Notes: generated from the sequence alone by a model not told the origin. 64,000 nt of DNA from Cohnella silvisoli (GCF_021190915.1 NZ_JAIOAP010000023.1:1-64000); one strand, 5' to 3'. Counted from the stretch's first letter, positions 6,710 to 15,143 are shown. Numbers and translations are program-made.

Positions 6710-9566
6710 AACCAAATTGAGCATCGGATTTTCAATGCTTCTACTCCTTCTGCTCGGAATCACTTCGTTCGGCTATGAGCGTTTAAGTCAAATGAACCAA
6801 ACAATGAATCATTTTTACGAAAATCGATTCGAGAAGGTTAAGGTTGCGCTTGCCGTTCGGGGGGAAATCAACTCCTCCGGCCGCATTATGAACGATATTA
6901 TGATAGGCGATCAAAATCCCAAAGAGGGGGTCGACGAGATCACCTCGAGGCTGACGAATGCGGCTAAACAGTTCAAAGCATTGTCCGGTCTTGAACTCAG
7001 CGATTTCGAACAAGGCATAATGGATGGAATATTGAAAACGGCTCAAGGCTATACGAAATCGCTTAAGGAGTTTATCGAATTAATCAATAAAGGCGAAGTG
7101 GAACAAGCCAAGAAGCTTTATGCAGACAAACTCCGAATCGAACAACGACAAGTTATCGATTCGATGGACGGTCTTGTGAAAACCCAGGAAAACTTCTTAA
7201 AGCAGGAAATGGAAGATTCCCGGAAATTGTACGGCAGGTCCGTACAGATGGTTGCCTTTCTGACTATCGCAGGTTTATTGCTCGGTTTGGCGATCGTCCT
7301 ATGGGTGTTTCCAAGCATTACGAAGGGACTTGATTTGCTCGGAAAAATGGCGGACCGTTTCGGTAAAGGGCGCCTGCGCGGGTTCACCCGATTCGATATC
7401 AAGTCACAGGACGAGTTGGGCGATTTAGCGAGAATTTTTAAGCGAATCGCGCTTGATCTTCAAGTTAAAAATGAACGGGAAGCTTTATTATCCGGCATTC
7501 AACAGCGTCAGGGACGGATGAACGGCCAAATAGCCAGAGTGACGGAGTTGCTGCAGCAGGGCTCTGACCCCAAGGTTGTCGCGCAATCGTTTATATCGGA
7601 ATTTGCTCCCGTTCTGGGCGCCTCCTATGGGCTCCTGTATTTGAACGATCCTGCTTCCGGAGGCGTACGGCTTGAGCTGTCCGGCACATACGCTGTTCTA
7701 GGCGAGCAATCCGATGCTTCTGCCGCTCCTTCGGTTATTCAGTCGGGAGAAGGTCTGATCGGACAATCTTATAAAGATGCCAAAGCTATCGTTATGAACG
7801 AACTGCCTGCAGGGTACGTGAGAATGGGTTCCGGTCTTGGCACGACAGAGGCGAAAGCTCTGATCATTCAACCTATTTTATATGAAGATGAAGCCATTGG
7901 CGTCGTTGAACTTGCCTCCACAACGGGATTCGATTCGGAAAATCGGGAACTGCTCTTTTCTTTATGCGACAAGCTCGGAACGATACTTAACAACATTCGC
8001 TCCCGCCAGCTCGTCGAAGAGCTCCTGAGGGAATCACAGGCTATGACCGAGGAACTGCAAGCACAGTCCGAAGAGTTGATTTGCCAACAGGAAGAGCTGA
8101 GGGAGACGAACGATAAGCTTGAAAGCCAGCAAAACGAATTGAGAAACTCCGAACAACGGCTGCAGCAGCAGTGGGAAGAGCTAGAACATGCGAACGAGGA
8201 GCTGACGATCAAGACGCGCGCCTTGGAAGAGCATATTAATCGTGTTGAATCGCAGAACAGACAAATTGCGCAGGCCAACTCAGAGCTTGAACGCCAAGCG
8301 ATTCAGCTGGCTTTAACGAGTAAGTACAAGTCCGAGTTTCTCGCCAATATGTCTCACGAATTAAGAACGCCGTTGAATAGCTTGCTTATTTTGTCGGAAT
8401 TTCTCTCCGAGAACAAAGAAGGCAATTTGACCGATAAACAGCGCGAGTACATGCAAACGATCCATCTCTCCGGTAACGATCTGCTTAAGATGATCGATGA
8501 AATATTGGATTTATCCAAGATCGACGCGGGTAAAATGGATATTCATCCGGAATGGATGGTGCTGGATGACCTTACCATCTTCCTGGACCACATGTATACG
8601 CCGATGGCATCGGCAAAAAGGTTATCGCTTTATATCCGCCGCGGCGACGATATTCCCGAGGCGATCTGGACGGATGGGCATCGGCTGAAACAAATTATGC
8701 GTAATCTCCTGTCCAATGCGATTAAATTCACGGATAACGGATCGGTTACTTTAACGATACGGAAGCCGAACGAAATGGAATTGAATTCTTCGGCGAGAAG
8801 AGACGAAATTCATTATTTCGCTTTCTCGGTGAACGATAGCGGAATCGGTATTCCTCACGAGAAGAGCGAGCACATTTTCGAAGCATTCCGTCAAGCGGAC
8901 GGCACGACAAGCCGCAAGTACGGCGGAACGGGTCTAGGTTTAACGATTAGCAGAGAGCTCGCCCAGTTGTTGGGAGGATGGATTCATCTGGAGACGGAGC
9001 TAGGTAAGGGAAGCACTTTTACGCTCATTCTACCGGATCGAATTCCTGAAGTTACGTCGTCCAGTGAGGATGTAACGGCGGATTTGCAGCCTCATTCTTT
9101 CGATTTAACGGCGGCAGCTTCCGAATCGGTAATCGGTGTCGATCCGCCGAGCAGTGTAGATAATGGGTTATTGCATGAGCGGGAAGCGACTTTCGAGAAC
9201 AAAAAAATTCTGCTTGTAGACGACGACGTTCGTAATGTTTTCGCGTTATCCAGCGTGCTGGAGCATCAGCAAATGAAAGTCGTTTACGCGGAAAACGGGC
9301 GCGAGGCGTTGAACAAATTAAAGACGGAAACGGGCATTGATTTGGTGCTCATGGATATCATGATGCCGGAAATGGACGGTTACGAAGCGATGAGGCTTAT
9401 ACGGGAAAATGCCGATTGGAACTCCATTCCCATTATCGCGTTGACTGCGAAAGCGATGATGGACGACCGGAATAAATGCATCGAGGCCGGAGCATCGGAC
9501 TACATAACGAAACCGATCAATACGGACCAACTCCTATCCTTAATTAGAGTGTGGTTGTATCGATGA
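6699..9566 (+). CDS. Hybrid sensor histidine kinase (HAMP-GAF-HisKA-HATPase-receiver)
   Basis: Protein of 955 aa with a GTG start overlapping the phosphatase gene by 11 bp. Order: membrane segment (residues 8-26); an extracytoplasmic helical sensor to about 182; a second membrane segment (about 183-207); HAMP (about 208-262); GAF domain (about 285-420); a long coiled coil (about 430-545) rich in Glu and Gln; HisKA with the phospho-His in SEFLANMSHELRTPL; HATPase with LLSNAIKFT, GIGIPHEKS and GTGLGL boxes; and a C-terminal receiver with LMDIMMPEMDGY and ITKPIN. It senses an unknown signal at or in the membrane and should phosphorylate its own receiver and probably the PP2C receiver upstream. 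Confidence 0.92.
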   Translation: MKIKTKLSIGFSMLLLLLLGITSFGYERLSQMNQTMNHFYENRFEKVKVALAVRGEINSSGRIMNDIMIGDQNPKEGVDEITSRLTNAAKQFKALSGLELSDFEQGIMDGILKTAQGYTKSLKEFIELINKGEVEQAKKLYADKLRIEQRQVIDSMDGLVKTQENFLKQEMEDSRKLYGRSVQMVAFLTIAGLLLGLAIVLWVFPSITKGLDLLGKMADRFGKGRLRGFTRFDIKSQDELGDLARIFKRIALDLQVKNEREALLSGIQQRQGRMNGQIARVTELLQQGSDPKVVAQSFISEFAPVLGASYGLLYLNDPASGGVRLELSGTYAVLGEQSDASAAPSVIQSGEGLIGQSYKDAKAIVMNELPAGYVRMGSGLGTTEAKALIIQPILYEDEAIGVVELASTTGFDSENRELLFSLCDKLGTILNNIRSRQLVEELLRESQAMTEELQAQSEELICQQEELRETNDKLESQQNELRNSEQRLQQQWEELEHANEELTIKTRALEEHINRVESQNRQIAQANSELERQAIQLALTSKYKSEFLANMSHELRTPLNSLLILSEFLSENKEGNLTDKQREYMQTIHLSGNDLLKMIDEILDLSKIDAGKMDIHPEWMVLDDLTIFLDHMYTPMASAKRLSLYIRRGDDIPEAIWTDGHRLKQIMRNLLSNAIKFTDNGSVTLTIRKPNEMELNSSARRDEIHYFAFSVNDSGIGIPHEKSEHIFEAFRQADGTTSRKYGGTGLGLTISRELAQLLGGWIHLETELGKGSTFTLILPDRIPEVTSSSEDVTADLQPHSFDLTAAASESVIGVDPPSSVDNGLLHEREATFENKKILLVDDDVRNVFALSSVLEHQQMKVVYAENGREALNKLKTETGIDLVLMDIMMPEMDGYEAMRLIRENADWNSIPIIALTAKAMMDDRNKCIEAGASDYITKPINTDQLLSLIRVWLYR

Positions 9567-10402
9567 TAACGCATGGACCCTCGGACGGCGGATTGGAGAA
9601 AATCGAAATCGCTTTGCTGCTGGAAGGAATTTATAGAAGGTACGGTTATGATTTTCGCAATTACGCCTTCGCATCCATTCGTCGCCGGATTTGGCATCGG
9701 ATTCAAATGGAAGGGCTATCTACTGTTTCATCCTTGCAGGAAAGGGTCATGCATCACACGGAAGCCTTTCATCGTCTAATAGGCGATCTTGTCATCCCCG
9801 TCACGGAAATGTTTCGCGATCCGGACACGTTCCTTGCCTTAAGGAGGGACGTGATTCCGTTGCTTCGCAAACTCCCCTATATTCGAATATGGCATGCCGG
9901 CTGTTCTACGGGCGAGGAAGTCCACTCCATGTCGATTCTATTGCATGAAGAAGGGGTGCTCGATAAGACACGCATTTATGCGACCGACATTAACGAGAGC
10001 GCGTTGCAAAAAGCGAAAGAAGGCATCATTCCACTAGAAAAGATGAAGCAATATACGAAAAATTATCAAGCGGCCGGTGGAATGCAATCTTTCTCGGATT
10101 ATTACGACTCCGATCAAGGAATCGTAAGGTTAAAGCCTTTTCTGCGCCGCAATATCGTGATCGCGCGCCATAACCTCGTGACCGATCGTTCTTTTAATGA
10201 GTTTCATGTCATTATGTGTCGTAACGTCATGATTTATTTCAACTCCCAGCTCAGGAGCCAGGTTCACAAGCTTCTCTACGATAGCTTAGCGCGGGAAGGG
10301 TTCCTCGTCGTTGGAGGCAAGGAATCGATTTCGTTCACGCCGTTGGCGGAACGATACGAGACCCGGAACGATCAGCATCGGATCTTTCGTAAGTTACGTT
10401 AG
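9551..10402 (+). CDS. CheR-type SAM-dependent protein glutamate methyltransferase
   Basis: Protein of 283 aa (GTG at 9551; an ATG at 9563 is an equally good start). It has the CheR N-terminal helical domain (RRIWHRIQMEGL), then VTEMFRDPDTF, the SAM-binding IWHAGCSTGEEVHS and IYATDINESAL, and the MCRNVMIYFN signature. It overlaps the hybrid kinase gene by 16 bp. CheR domains normally methylate chemoreceptor Glu residues. Here the neighbours have no CheA or CheW but a kinase with a long Glu/Gln-rich coiled coil, so that coiled coil is a possible target. This is inference from context. Confidence 0.85.
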   Translation: MVVSMITHGPSDGGLEKIEIALLLEGIYRRYGYDFRNYAFASIRRRIWHRIQMEGLSTVSSLQERVMHHTEAFHRLIGDLVIPVTEMFRDPDTFLALRRDVIPLLRKLPYIRIWHAGCSTGEEVHSMSILLHEEGVLDKTRIYATDINESALQKAKEGIIPLEKMKQYTKNYQAAGGMQSFSDYYDSDQGIVRLKPFLRRNIVIARHNLVTDRSFNEFHVIMCRNVMIYFNSQLRSQVHKLLYDSLAREGFLVVGGKESISFTPLAERYETRNDQHRIFRKLR

Positions 10403-10429
10403 ATTATACGGTTGAGATCCGTCGATGTC

Positions 10430-10455
10430 GGTTCAAAGCACCTTTTTCAGGGTAT
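10430..10455 (+). promoter_or_regulatory. SigB-type promoter for the stress gene at 10505
   Basis: GGTTCA (10430-10435), a 14-bp spacer and GGGTAT (10450-10455) followed by AC give one of the best general-stress promoter matches in the window, about 50 bp before the start codon. Confidence 0.6.
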
Positions 10456-10504
10456 ACCTAGTATGTACGTCCATACAAGGCTATGCGCGAAAGGAGTGTC
10501 TTAC

Positions 10505-10990
10505 ATGGCTGTGACCGTAGGTATATTCAATAAAGAAGAGGAAGTATTGGAAGCCATACGGCTGCTTCGGGAAGCGGGAGTAGACAAAGACGAAATTCGT
10601 GTAGTTGTGGGAAATAGGGAAGGCGCGCCGATTCTGGCTTCCAATGGAGACGTTCATATCGAGGAGTTATATGAGATTCAGGAAACTCGCGAGCTTGACG
10701 GGGAAGATCGCATATTCCCGATTGGAGTTGCGCCGAGCGTTACGGGGTACCCCGTAGGAAATACGCTAATGGGGATCGGAACGGCAAGCGTGATTGTCGC
10801 CGGATACGATTCCGAAGACGGACTTAGCAGCGAGGAAGTGCTGAAGGATATCGGAATTCCTGGCGAGGCGGCCAAGAAGTGCGGAGAAGCGGTAGAGTCC
10901 GGCAGTTATCTGCTTGTTGCTGACGCGGATTCGGAGATTAACGCCTCTTCGTTGCTCAAGCACGCTGGCGCGTCCGATATCGTTCATTAA
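10505..10990 (+). CDS. YflT/GSP17M-like general stress protein
   Basis: Protein of 161 aa; the ATG at 10505 is chosen because AAAGGAG lies 8 bases upstream, and the longer frame has no such site. The start MAVTVGIFNKEEEVLEAIRL and then LREAGVDKDEIRVVVGNREG again fit the strand-helix-strand fold of GSP17M/YflT proteins. A small hydrophobic Gly-rich insert (VTGYPVGNTLMGIGTASVIV) is followed by a second alpha/beta unit ending in SGSYLLVADAD. It is acidic and probably cytoplasmic. A clear SigB promoter and a private terminator make it a single-gene stress unit. Confidence 0.75.
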   Translation: MAVTVGIFNKEEEVLEAIRLLREAGVDKDEIRVVVGNREGAPILASNGDVHIEELYEIQETRELDGEDRIFPIGVAPSVTGYPVGNTLMGIGTASVIVAGYDSEDGLSSEEVLKDIGIPGEAAKKCGEAVESGSYLLVADADSEINASSLLKHAGASDIVH

Positions 10991-11019
10991 TGGAACCATG
11001 AAGAAGCTGTTTAACAAGG

Positions 11020-11055
11020 AACGTTAGGAGATTTTGTCCTGACGTTTTTTATTTT
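11020..11055 (+). terminator. Intrinsic terminator after the stress gene
   Basis: Stem AACGTTAGGA with TCCTGACGTT (one G-U pair), 7-base loop, then TTTTATTTT. It lies 30 bp after the stop at 10990. Confidence 0.8.
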
Positions 11056-11092
11056 ACAGTCAGTATAAAATTCGAGGGTGGCATCGCCACTT

Positions 11093-11272
11093 GGGCAGTT
11101 TTTTGGCCTTCGCGAAGATGCAACGCTGTGGTTCAAGGTGGTGAGGGCAGTTTTTTGGCCTTGGCGAAGTCTCGACGCTGAGGTTCAAGGTGGTGAGGGC
11201 AGTTTTTTGGCCTTGGCGAAGTCTCAATGCTGAGGTTCAAGGTGGTGAGGGCAGTTTTTTGGCCTTCGCACC
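11093..11272. repeat. 52-bp tandem repeat array, family A (four units)
   Basis: Units begin with GGGCAGTTTTTTGGCC at 11093, 11145, 11197 and 11249, exactly 52 bp apart; the last unit is cut short at about 11272. Beyond the core, the units share a GCGAAG...CAACGCTG-GGTTCAAGGTGGTGA segment with scattered substitutions. No coding frame of protein-like composition crosses it. The core recurs in inverse orientation in the array at 20.8 kb. Confidence 0.85.
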
Positions 11273-11440
11273 ATATTACAGTGGCGGAAAGGTCGATGAC
11301 GGCGTATAAGGATGGCACATTCCTTCCCGAAAACGGCAAAGCCGGTTTTCTTGGCTGATAAGAAAAATAAAACCGTGAGCTATCTTGGAATCGGCCGTAG
11401 ATTTTCGCTATGAAGTCCGGTGATGCTGTCTTCAGGAGTA

Positions 11441-11750
11441 GACAAACGGAAAATCAGGTTTTTTCATGTGAAGATGGGTACGATGGTGGGGAGTTAAGCG
11501 GAAAATCAGGTTATTTCATGAGAAGTTGGGTGCAAAGGTGGGAGTTAAGCGGAAAATCCGGCTAATTCATGAGAAGTTGGGTGCGAAGGTAGGAGTTAAG
11601 CGGAAAATCAGGAGAATTCATGAGAAGTTGGGTGCAATGGCAGGAGTTTAGCGGAAAATCAAGTTAATTTATGAGAAGTTAGGTGCAATGGCAGGAGTTA
11701 AGCGGAAAATCAGGTTAATTCATGTGAAGATTGGTACGATGGCGGGGAAT
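11441..11750. repeat. 51-bp tandem repeat array, family B (about six units)
   Basis: Units starting AGTTAAGCGGAAAATC occur at 11492, 11543, 11594, 11645 and 11696, each 51 bp apart, with a degenerate first copy at about 11441. Each carries GAGAAGTTGGGTGC-like sequence in its second half. Divergence between copies is roughly 10-20% by eye. No gene is seen between 11047 and 11932. Confidence 0.85.
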
Positions 11751-11854
11751 CGCTCGATATAAACGTGTTTCACGGTCCCAAGGATGGCGCAACTGTTTTT
11801 CTTACTCATTTAAAGTTCCTCAGACCGCCAAGGTTACGGCATAATCGAATCCAT

Positions 11855-11891
11855 CCCCAGCTCCCTCCGGCATTCAAACTGGGGCTTTTTT
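11855..11891 (+). terminator. Terminator-like hairpin at the end of the repeat region
   Basis: CCCCAG (11855-11860) pairs with CTGGGG (11879-11884) across an 18-base loop and is followed by CTTTTTTGT on the plus strand. No plus-strand gene ends nearby, so it would stop read-through from the repeat region into the convergent oxidoreductase gene. Confidence 0.5.
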
Positions 11892-11932
11892 GTATCCATT
11901 TTAAAAGCCCATCTATTCCTCACATTCTAGTT

Positions 11933-13159
11933 CTACATACTATACGGACTGCGGATAACACGATCGGGCCGAACGATGGAGGCGATCGGGTTGTTCACGC
12001 CAAGAAGATGATCGCGAATAATCTGCGCGCCTAGCATACTGTAGATCGTGCCGTTTCCTCCGTAGCCCAAACAATAATGTTGACCGGGGCGGTCTGGATC
12101 CTCCCCAATCCACGGCAAGCCGTCCACGGACTCCCCGAAGGTCGCGCACCATTCGTAACGGATTTGCGGGGATAGTCCCGGGAACAGCTTGTGAAGCTCG
12201 GACAGTAATCTCATCGAATGGGCATGAAGCTCCTGCTCCGTCAAAACGGGCTGGCGAATATTTTCATCCAGCCCTCCTGCGATAATGCGATTGTCGGCTG
12301 TAGTTCGAAGGTACAAATAGGGTCTTGCCGTCTCCCAAATCATATTCCGTTCATGCCAGTCCGATAAGGAAGCGATCGGGTCGGTGACGATGGCATATGT
12401 GCGGTTCATCTGGGCTCGTACCCATTTCCCGCCGGCTTTCTCGGGAACGTAACCGACGGCATAGATGATATGCTCGGCCTCGACTTCCCCCTCGTCCGTA
12501 GTTACCCGATACCCGCTCGTTGAAGGTTTGACCGACAGCATCGACGTTTTTTCATGGATTATCAGTCCGCTAAGATGGGCTTCCTCGGCTAAGGAATGAA
12601 CGAATAAATAGGGGTTTACTTCCGCATCCCCTCTCGTGACGATAGCCGCATAATGGTGAAAAGGAAAGTGTCGGGCGATCCGATCCTCGTCCCACCACTC
12701 CACGCCGAACCCTTTACGGTGCAGCATCTCGTACTCCCGGCGCAGGGAAGCAACATCCTCGGGTACGGACGCGCTATAGAGGCTGCTGCGGCGCTTGAAA
12801 TCGACTTTCCTGCGCAGGCCTTCGGCTATGCCGCATAAATGCTCCGCAGCCTGCTTGCAGGCACGATAGAAGAGCACAGCGGCTTCTTCTCCAATACTTT
12901 TCGCGAATTCGCTTAACATCGTGTCGTTCGAGTATTGAAGCAATCCGGTATTGGAAGCCGTGCTTCCGGATGCAATTGTATTCTGCTCGATAAGGATTGC
13001 ATCGATGCCGCTCGTAGCCAGTATGTAACCGCATGTGACTCCCGACATTCCCCCGCCGATAATGACGGCACGGGTCTTTTTGCGCTCGCTTAATCGGGGA
13101 TAACGGACGGGATCAGGATAAGTGCTTGGCCAGTACAAGGTTCCGAAGTGTAAACTCAT
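11933..13159 (-). CDS. FAD-dependent oxidoreductase of the DAO (glycine oxidase/DadA-like) family
   Basis: Protein of 408 aa using the ATG at 13159, preceded by TTGGAGGCAAACC; a frame 15 codons longer has no ribosome site. RAVIIGGGMSGVTCGYIL is the GxGxxG FAD-binding beta-alpha-beta motif, followed by the ribose-binding acid in ILIEQNTIASGSTASNTG. The C-terminal part has PWIGEDPDRPG and the GYGGNGTIYS FAD-contact segment typical of D-amino-acid and glycine oxidases (YurR-like). It should oxidise an amine substrate with release of an imino acid. The substrate cannot be told from the sequence. It is transcribed alone, convergent with the repeat region. Confidence 0.85.
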   Translation of the reverse strand: MSLHFGTLYWPSTYPDPVRYPRLSERKKTRAVIIGGGMSGVTCGYILATSGIDAILIEQNTIASGSTASNTGLLQYSNDTMLSEFAKSIGEEAAVLFYRACKQAAEHLCGIAEGLRRKVDFKRRSSLYSASVPEDVASLRREYEMLHRKGFGVEWWDEDRIARHFPFHHYAAIVTRGDAEVNPYLFVHSLAEEAHLSGLIIHEKTSMLSVKPSTSGYRVTTDEGEVEAEHIIYAVGYVPEKAGGKWVRAQMNRTYAIVTDPIASLSDWHERNMIWETARPYLYLRTTADNRIIAGGLDENIRQPVLTEQELHAHSMRLLSELHKLFPGLSPQIRYEWCATFGESVDGLPWIGEDPDRPGQHYCLGYGGNGTIYSMLGAQIIRDHLLGVNNPIASIVRPDRVIRSPYSM

Positions 13160-13246
13160 GGTTTGCCTCCAATGAATCGGATCGCCGGGATATATGCATG
13201 GCAAGAAAGCTTCCAGGCGTTTACCCGGAAGCTTCCTTGTTACGAT

Positions 13247-13332
13247 TTACTTAAACCAGGGGAAAATATACTTCACGATGAAATACAGGATTCCGAAAAA
13301 GATAATTGAAAGTCTAAGTTCCGATCGCTCAT
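13247..13332 (-). pseudogene. Possible 28-aa membrane peptide gene broken by a one-base shift
   Basis: A good ribosome site (AAAGGGGG, 7-base spacing) precedes ATG at 13332-13330. Read directly, that frame stops after 19 codons. One extra G in the GG at 13321-13322 would join MSDR to ELRLSIIFFGILYFIVKYIF followed by PWFK and a stop, a typical small single-pass stress peptide. The reading frame after the shift is open and strongly hydrophobic. This could be a genuine deletion, a sequence error, or coincidence with a longer frame starting at GTG 13399. Confidence 0.4.
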
Positions 13333-13392
13333 GGAGAACCCCCTTTCTTCGGAATATAACTCGCTTACCTGCTGCGGGGTCGACAACACCGA

Positions 13393-13418
13393 TTACCACC
13401 GGAATAGCTTCCTGAAAC
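13393..13418 (-). promoter_or_regulatory. SigB-like promoter on the minus strand
   Basis: On the minus strand GTTTCA (13418-13413), a 14-bp spacer and TGGTAA (13398-13393). The -10 differs from GGGTAA by one base. It would drive the small membrane peptide frame at 13332, back to back with the rsb operon promoter. Confidence 0.4.
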
Positions 13419-13443
13419 TTTTCGGCCCCGGAAGCTTTTTCAT

Positions 13444-13469
13444 GTTTCAATCGCCGGAAAAACGGGTTA
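13444..13469 (+). promoter_or_regulatory. SigB-type promoter of the rsbV-rsbW-sigB operon
   Basis: GTTTCA (13444-13449), 14-bp spacer, GGGTTA (13464-13469), about 60 bp before rsbV. Autoregulation of the sigB operon by SigB is the known arrangement in Bacillus, which fits this position. Confidence 0.6.
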
Positions 13470-13528
13470 TAACAAAATTAGAGCAGTCATATGAGCTTCA
13501 ATACGATCCATGCAGGAGTAGAGGAGAG

Positions 13529-13855
13529 ATGGCTATGGTACCGAATAAATTTACCCTTCGTACAGAGAATCGAGATAATCAAACCATCGTATTCGTAGGC
13601 GGTGAATTCGATCTGGAGGTCGCTACGCAAATGCGGGCGGCAATGGAGCCGCTGATCGAATTAGCCGATCGCCGATTAACCTTGAATCTTCAAGATTTGA
13701 AATACATTGACAGCACGGGCATCGGTATTCTGATTTCCGTAGTCAAAGCCCGGCATGCACGGAACGCTCCATTCGATGTGGAGCATGTTCCGACCCATAT
13801 TCGCAAACTGTTCGATATGACGGGCATTACCCCTTTTCTGGCCAAAGCCGAATAA
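13529..13855 (+). CDS. rsbV: Anti-anti-sigma factor, STAS domain (RsbV-like)
   Basis: Protein of 108 aa. The start is ATG 13529 or the second ATG at 13535, which has better spacing from GAGGAG. GGEFDLEVATQMRAA and the loop KYIDSTGIGIL are the STAS signature; Ser62 (followed by Thr63) is the residue phosphorylated by the anti-sigma kinase in this family. Unphosphorylated RsbV binds RsbW and frees SigB. It heads an operon with rsbW and sigB. The PP2C phosphatase encoded at 5543 is the obvious candidate to reactivate it, since no other RsbU-like gene is in the window. Confidence 0.92.
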   Translation: MAMVPNKFTLRTENRDNQTIVFVGGEFDLEVATQMRAAMEPLIELADRRLTLNLQDLKYIDSTGIGILISVVKARHARNAPFDVEHVPTHIRKLFDMTGITPFLAKAE

Positions 13856-13890
13856 TCTATAAGTTAAGAGAGGAATGAGGAGAGACTCCT

Positions 13891-14331
13891 ATGACAAAAG
13901 AAAGAAACGTAACGTTATCGGTTCCCGCATTGCCGGAATACGTCGACTTGGTTCGGCTTACCTTATATGGGATTGCAAGTAAAATGAAATTTACGTTCGA
14001 GGATATCGAGGATATGAAGGTAGCCGTTTCCGAGGCTTGCAATAACGCGGTACTGCATGCATACGGCGGGGATGACGGCAATGTCGAAGTGCAGTTCGTT
14101 ACGAATGCGGATGAGTTATCCATTACGGTGCGAGATTTCGGCCGAAGCTTTAAGATTGCGGAAAATCAAGCGACGCCTTCCCTGCACGGTAAATCCATTG
14201 ATGAAATCCAGTCGGGCGGATTAGGGCTTTACTTGATGCAAGCTCTAATGGACCGTGTGGAAGTGCAGCACGATGGCGGAACGGCAGTCACATTAACGAA
14301 GAAACGGATAAAATCCGAAGAAACCGCATGA
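13891..14331 (+). CDS. rsbW: Anti-sigma factor serine kinase (RsbW-like)
   Basis: Protein of 146 aa with the GHKL ATPase fold: N box in VSEACNNAVLHAYGG, G1 box RDFGRSF and G2 box SGGLGLYLMQAL. It should bind SigB and keep it inactive, and phosphorylate RsbV when ATP is high. ATG follows GAGGAATGAGGAGAG, 35 bp after rsbV. Its stop overlaps the sigB start (ATGA), so kinase and sigma factor are made in step. Confidence 0.92.
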   Translation: MTKERNVTLSVPALPEYVDLVRLTLYGIASKMKFTFEDIEDMKVAVSEACNNAVLHAYGGDDGNVEVQFVTNADELSITVRDFGRSFKIAENQATPSLHGKSIDEIQSGGLGLYLMQALMDRVEVQHDGGTAVTLTKKRIKSEETA

Positions 14332-15101
14332 GCCTATCCTCTTCCGCGCGTCTGCCCGACGACGCGATCGAGATACTGCTCGAATATCAGAAAACGCTTG
14401 ACAGCAGCTTAGCAGACAAGCTGATTCGTAATTACGAACCGATGGTTAAGATGGCGGCTATCAAAATGTCGCGCAACCGTCCGGATCTGTACGATGACCT
14501 ATTCCAGGTTGGTCAAATGTCGTTATTTCGGTTGCTCAAGCAATTCGATCCCGCTTTAGGCATGCCCTTCGAGCCTTATGCGATGAAGAGCATCATCGGG
14601 CATATGAAAAACTATTTAAGGGACAAATCTTGGTACATCCAAGTTCCCCGCAGGATCAAAGAGAAGGGGCTTGTCGTTCAGCAGGCCATCGACGAACTGA
14701 TGAGCAAGCTGGAACGTTCCCCTAATATCGACGAAATCGCCCAGCATCTCGGATTAGATACGGAAGAAACGCTGGAGATATTGGCCGGCCGAGACTTATA
14801 CCATTACGTTTCGTTGGATACCCCGATATCGGATGAAGAGAATACGGCCGTACTTGGCGAACTGATTGGTTCCCCGGTTGATGATTTCGCTGCTTTGGAA
14901 AGAAGACTCGACCTTCAAGAGGCTATGGATCATTTGAAGCCCGAAGAGCGGCAGGTGCTGCTTATGGTATTCGAGAGCGGGCTTTCGCAAAGAGCGATTG
15001 CCGACGAGCTCGGCGTTTCGCAGATGAGCATATCCCGTATCCAGAAGCGAGCGATCGACAAGTTAAAACAGCTCGTTCATCGGCTCGAGGAACAGGAATA
15101 A
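14328..15101 (+). CDS. sigB: RNA polymerase sigma factor, SigB/SigF/SigG family
   Basis: Protein of 257 aa. Region 2 is visible in DDLFQVGQMSLFRLLKQFDP with the following YAMKSIIGHMKNYLRD. Region 3 includes WYIQVPRRIKEKGL. Region 4 has the helix-turn-helix LSQRAIADELGVSQMSISRI. The order rsbV-rsbW-sigB and the repeated SigB promoters around it support a general stress sigma factor. A sporulation SigF operon has the same gene order (SpoIIAA-AB-SigF), so identity with SigF was considered; the SigB-type promoter and stress-gene neighbours favour SigB. Confidence 0.88.
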   Translation: MSLSSSARLPDDAIEILLEYQKTLDSSLADKLIRNYEPMVKMAAIKMSRNRPDLYDDLFQVGQMSLFRLLKQFDPALGMPFEPYAMKSIIGHMKNYLRDKSWYIQVPRRIKEKGLVVQQAIDELMSKLERSPNIDEIAQHLGLDTEETLEILAGRDLYHYVSLDTPISDEENTAVLGELIGSPVDDFAALERRLDLQEAMDHLKPEERQVLLMVFESGLSQRAIADELGVSQMSISRIQKRAIDKLKQLVHRLEEQE

Positions 15102-15117
15102 TAATCCGAAACCGACC

Positions 15118-15143
15118 GTTTCATCTCCTTCTAGAGTGTGTAA
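15118..15143 (+). promoter_or_regulatory. SigB-type promoter for the gene at 15190
   Basis: GTTTCA (15118-15123), 14-bp spacer, GTGTAA (15138-15143). The -35 and spacing match the rsbV promoter exactly; the -10 differs at one position. Confidence 0.55.

Noticed and set aside
11093..11750. CRISPR array
   Set aside because: Units repeat over their whole length with gradual divergence; there are no unique spacers of uniform length between identical repeats and no cas genes.
14328..15101. Sporulation SigF instead of SigB
   Set aside because: Gene order is the same in both operons, but the SigB-type promoter before rsbV and the stress genes around it favour SigB. Not fully excluded.
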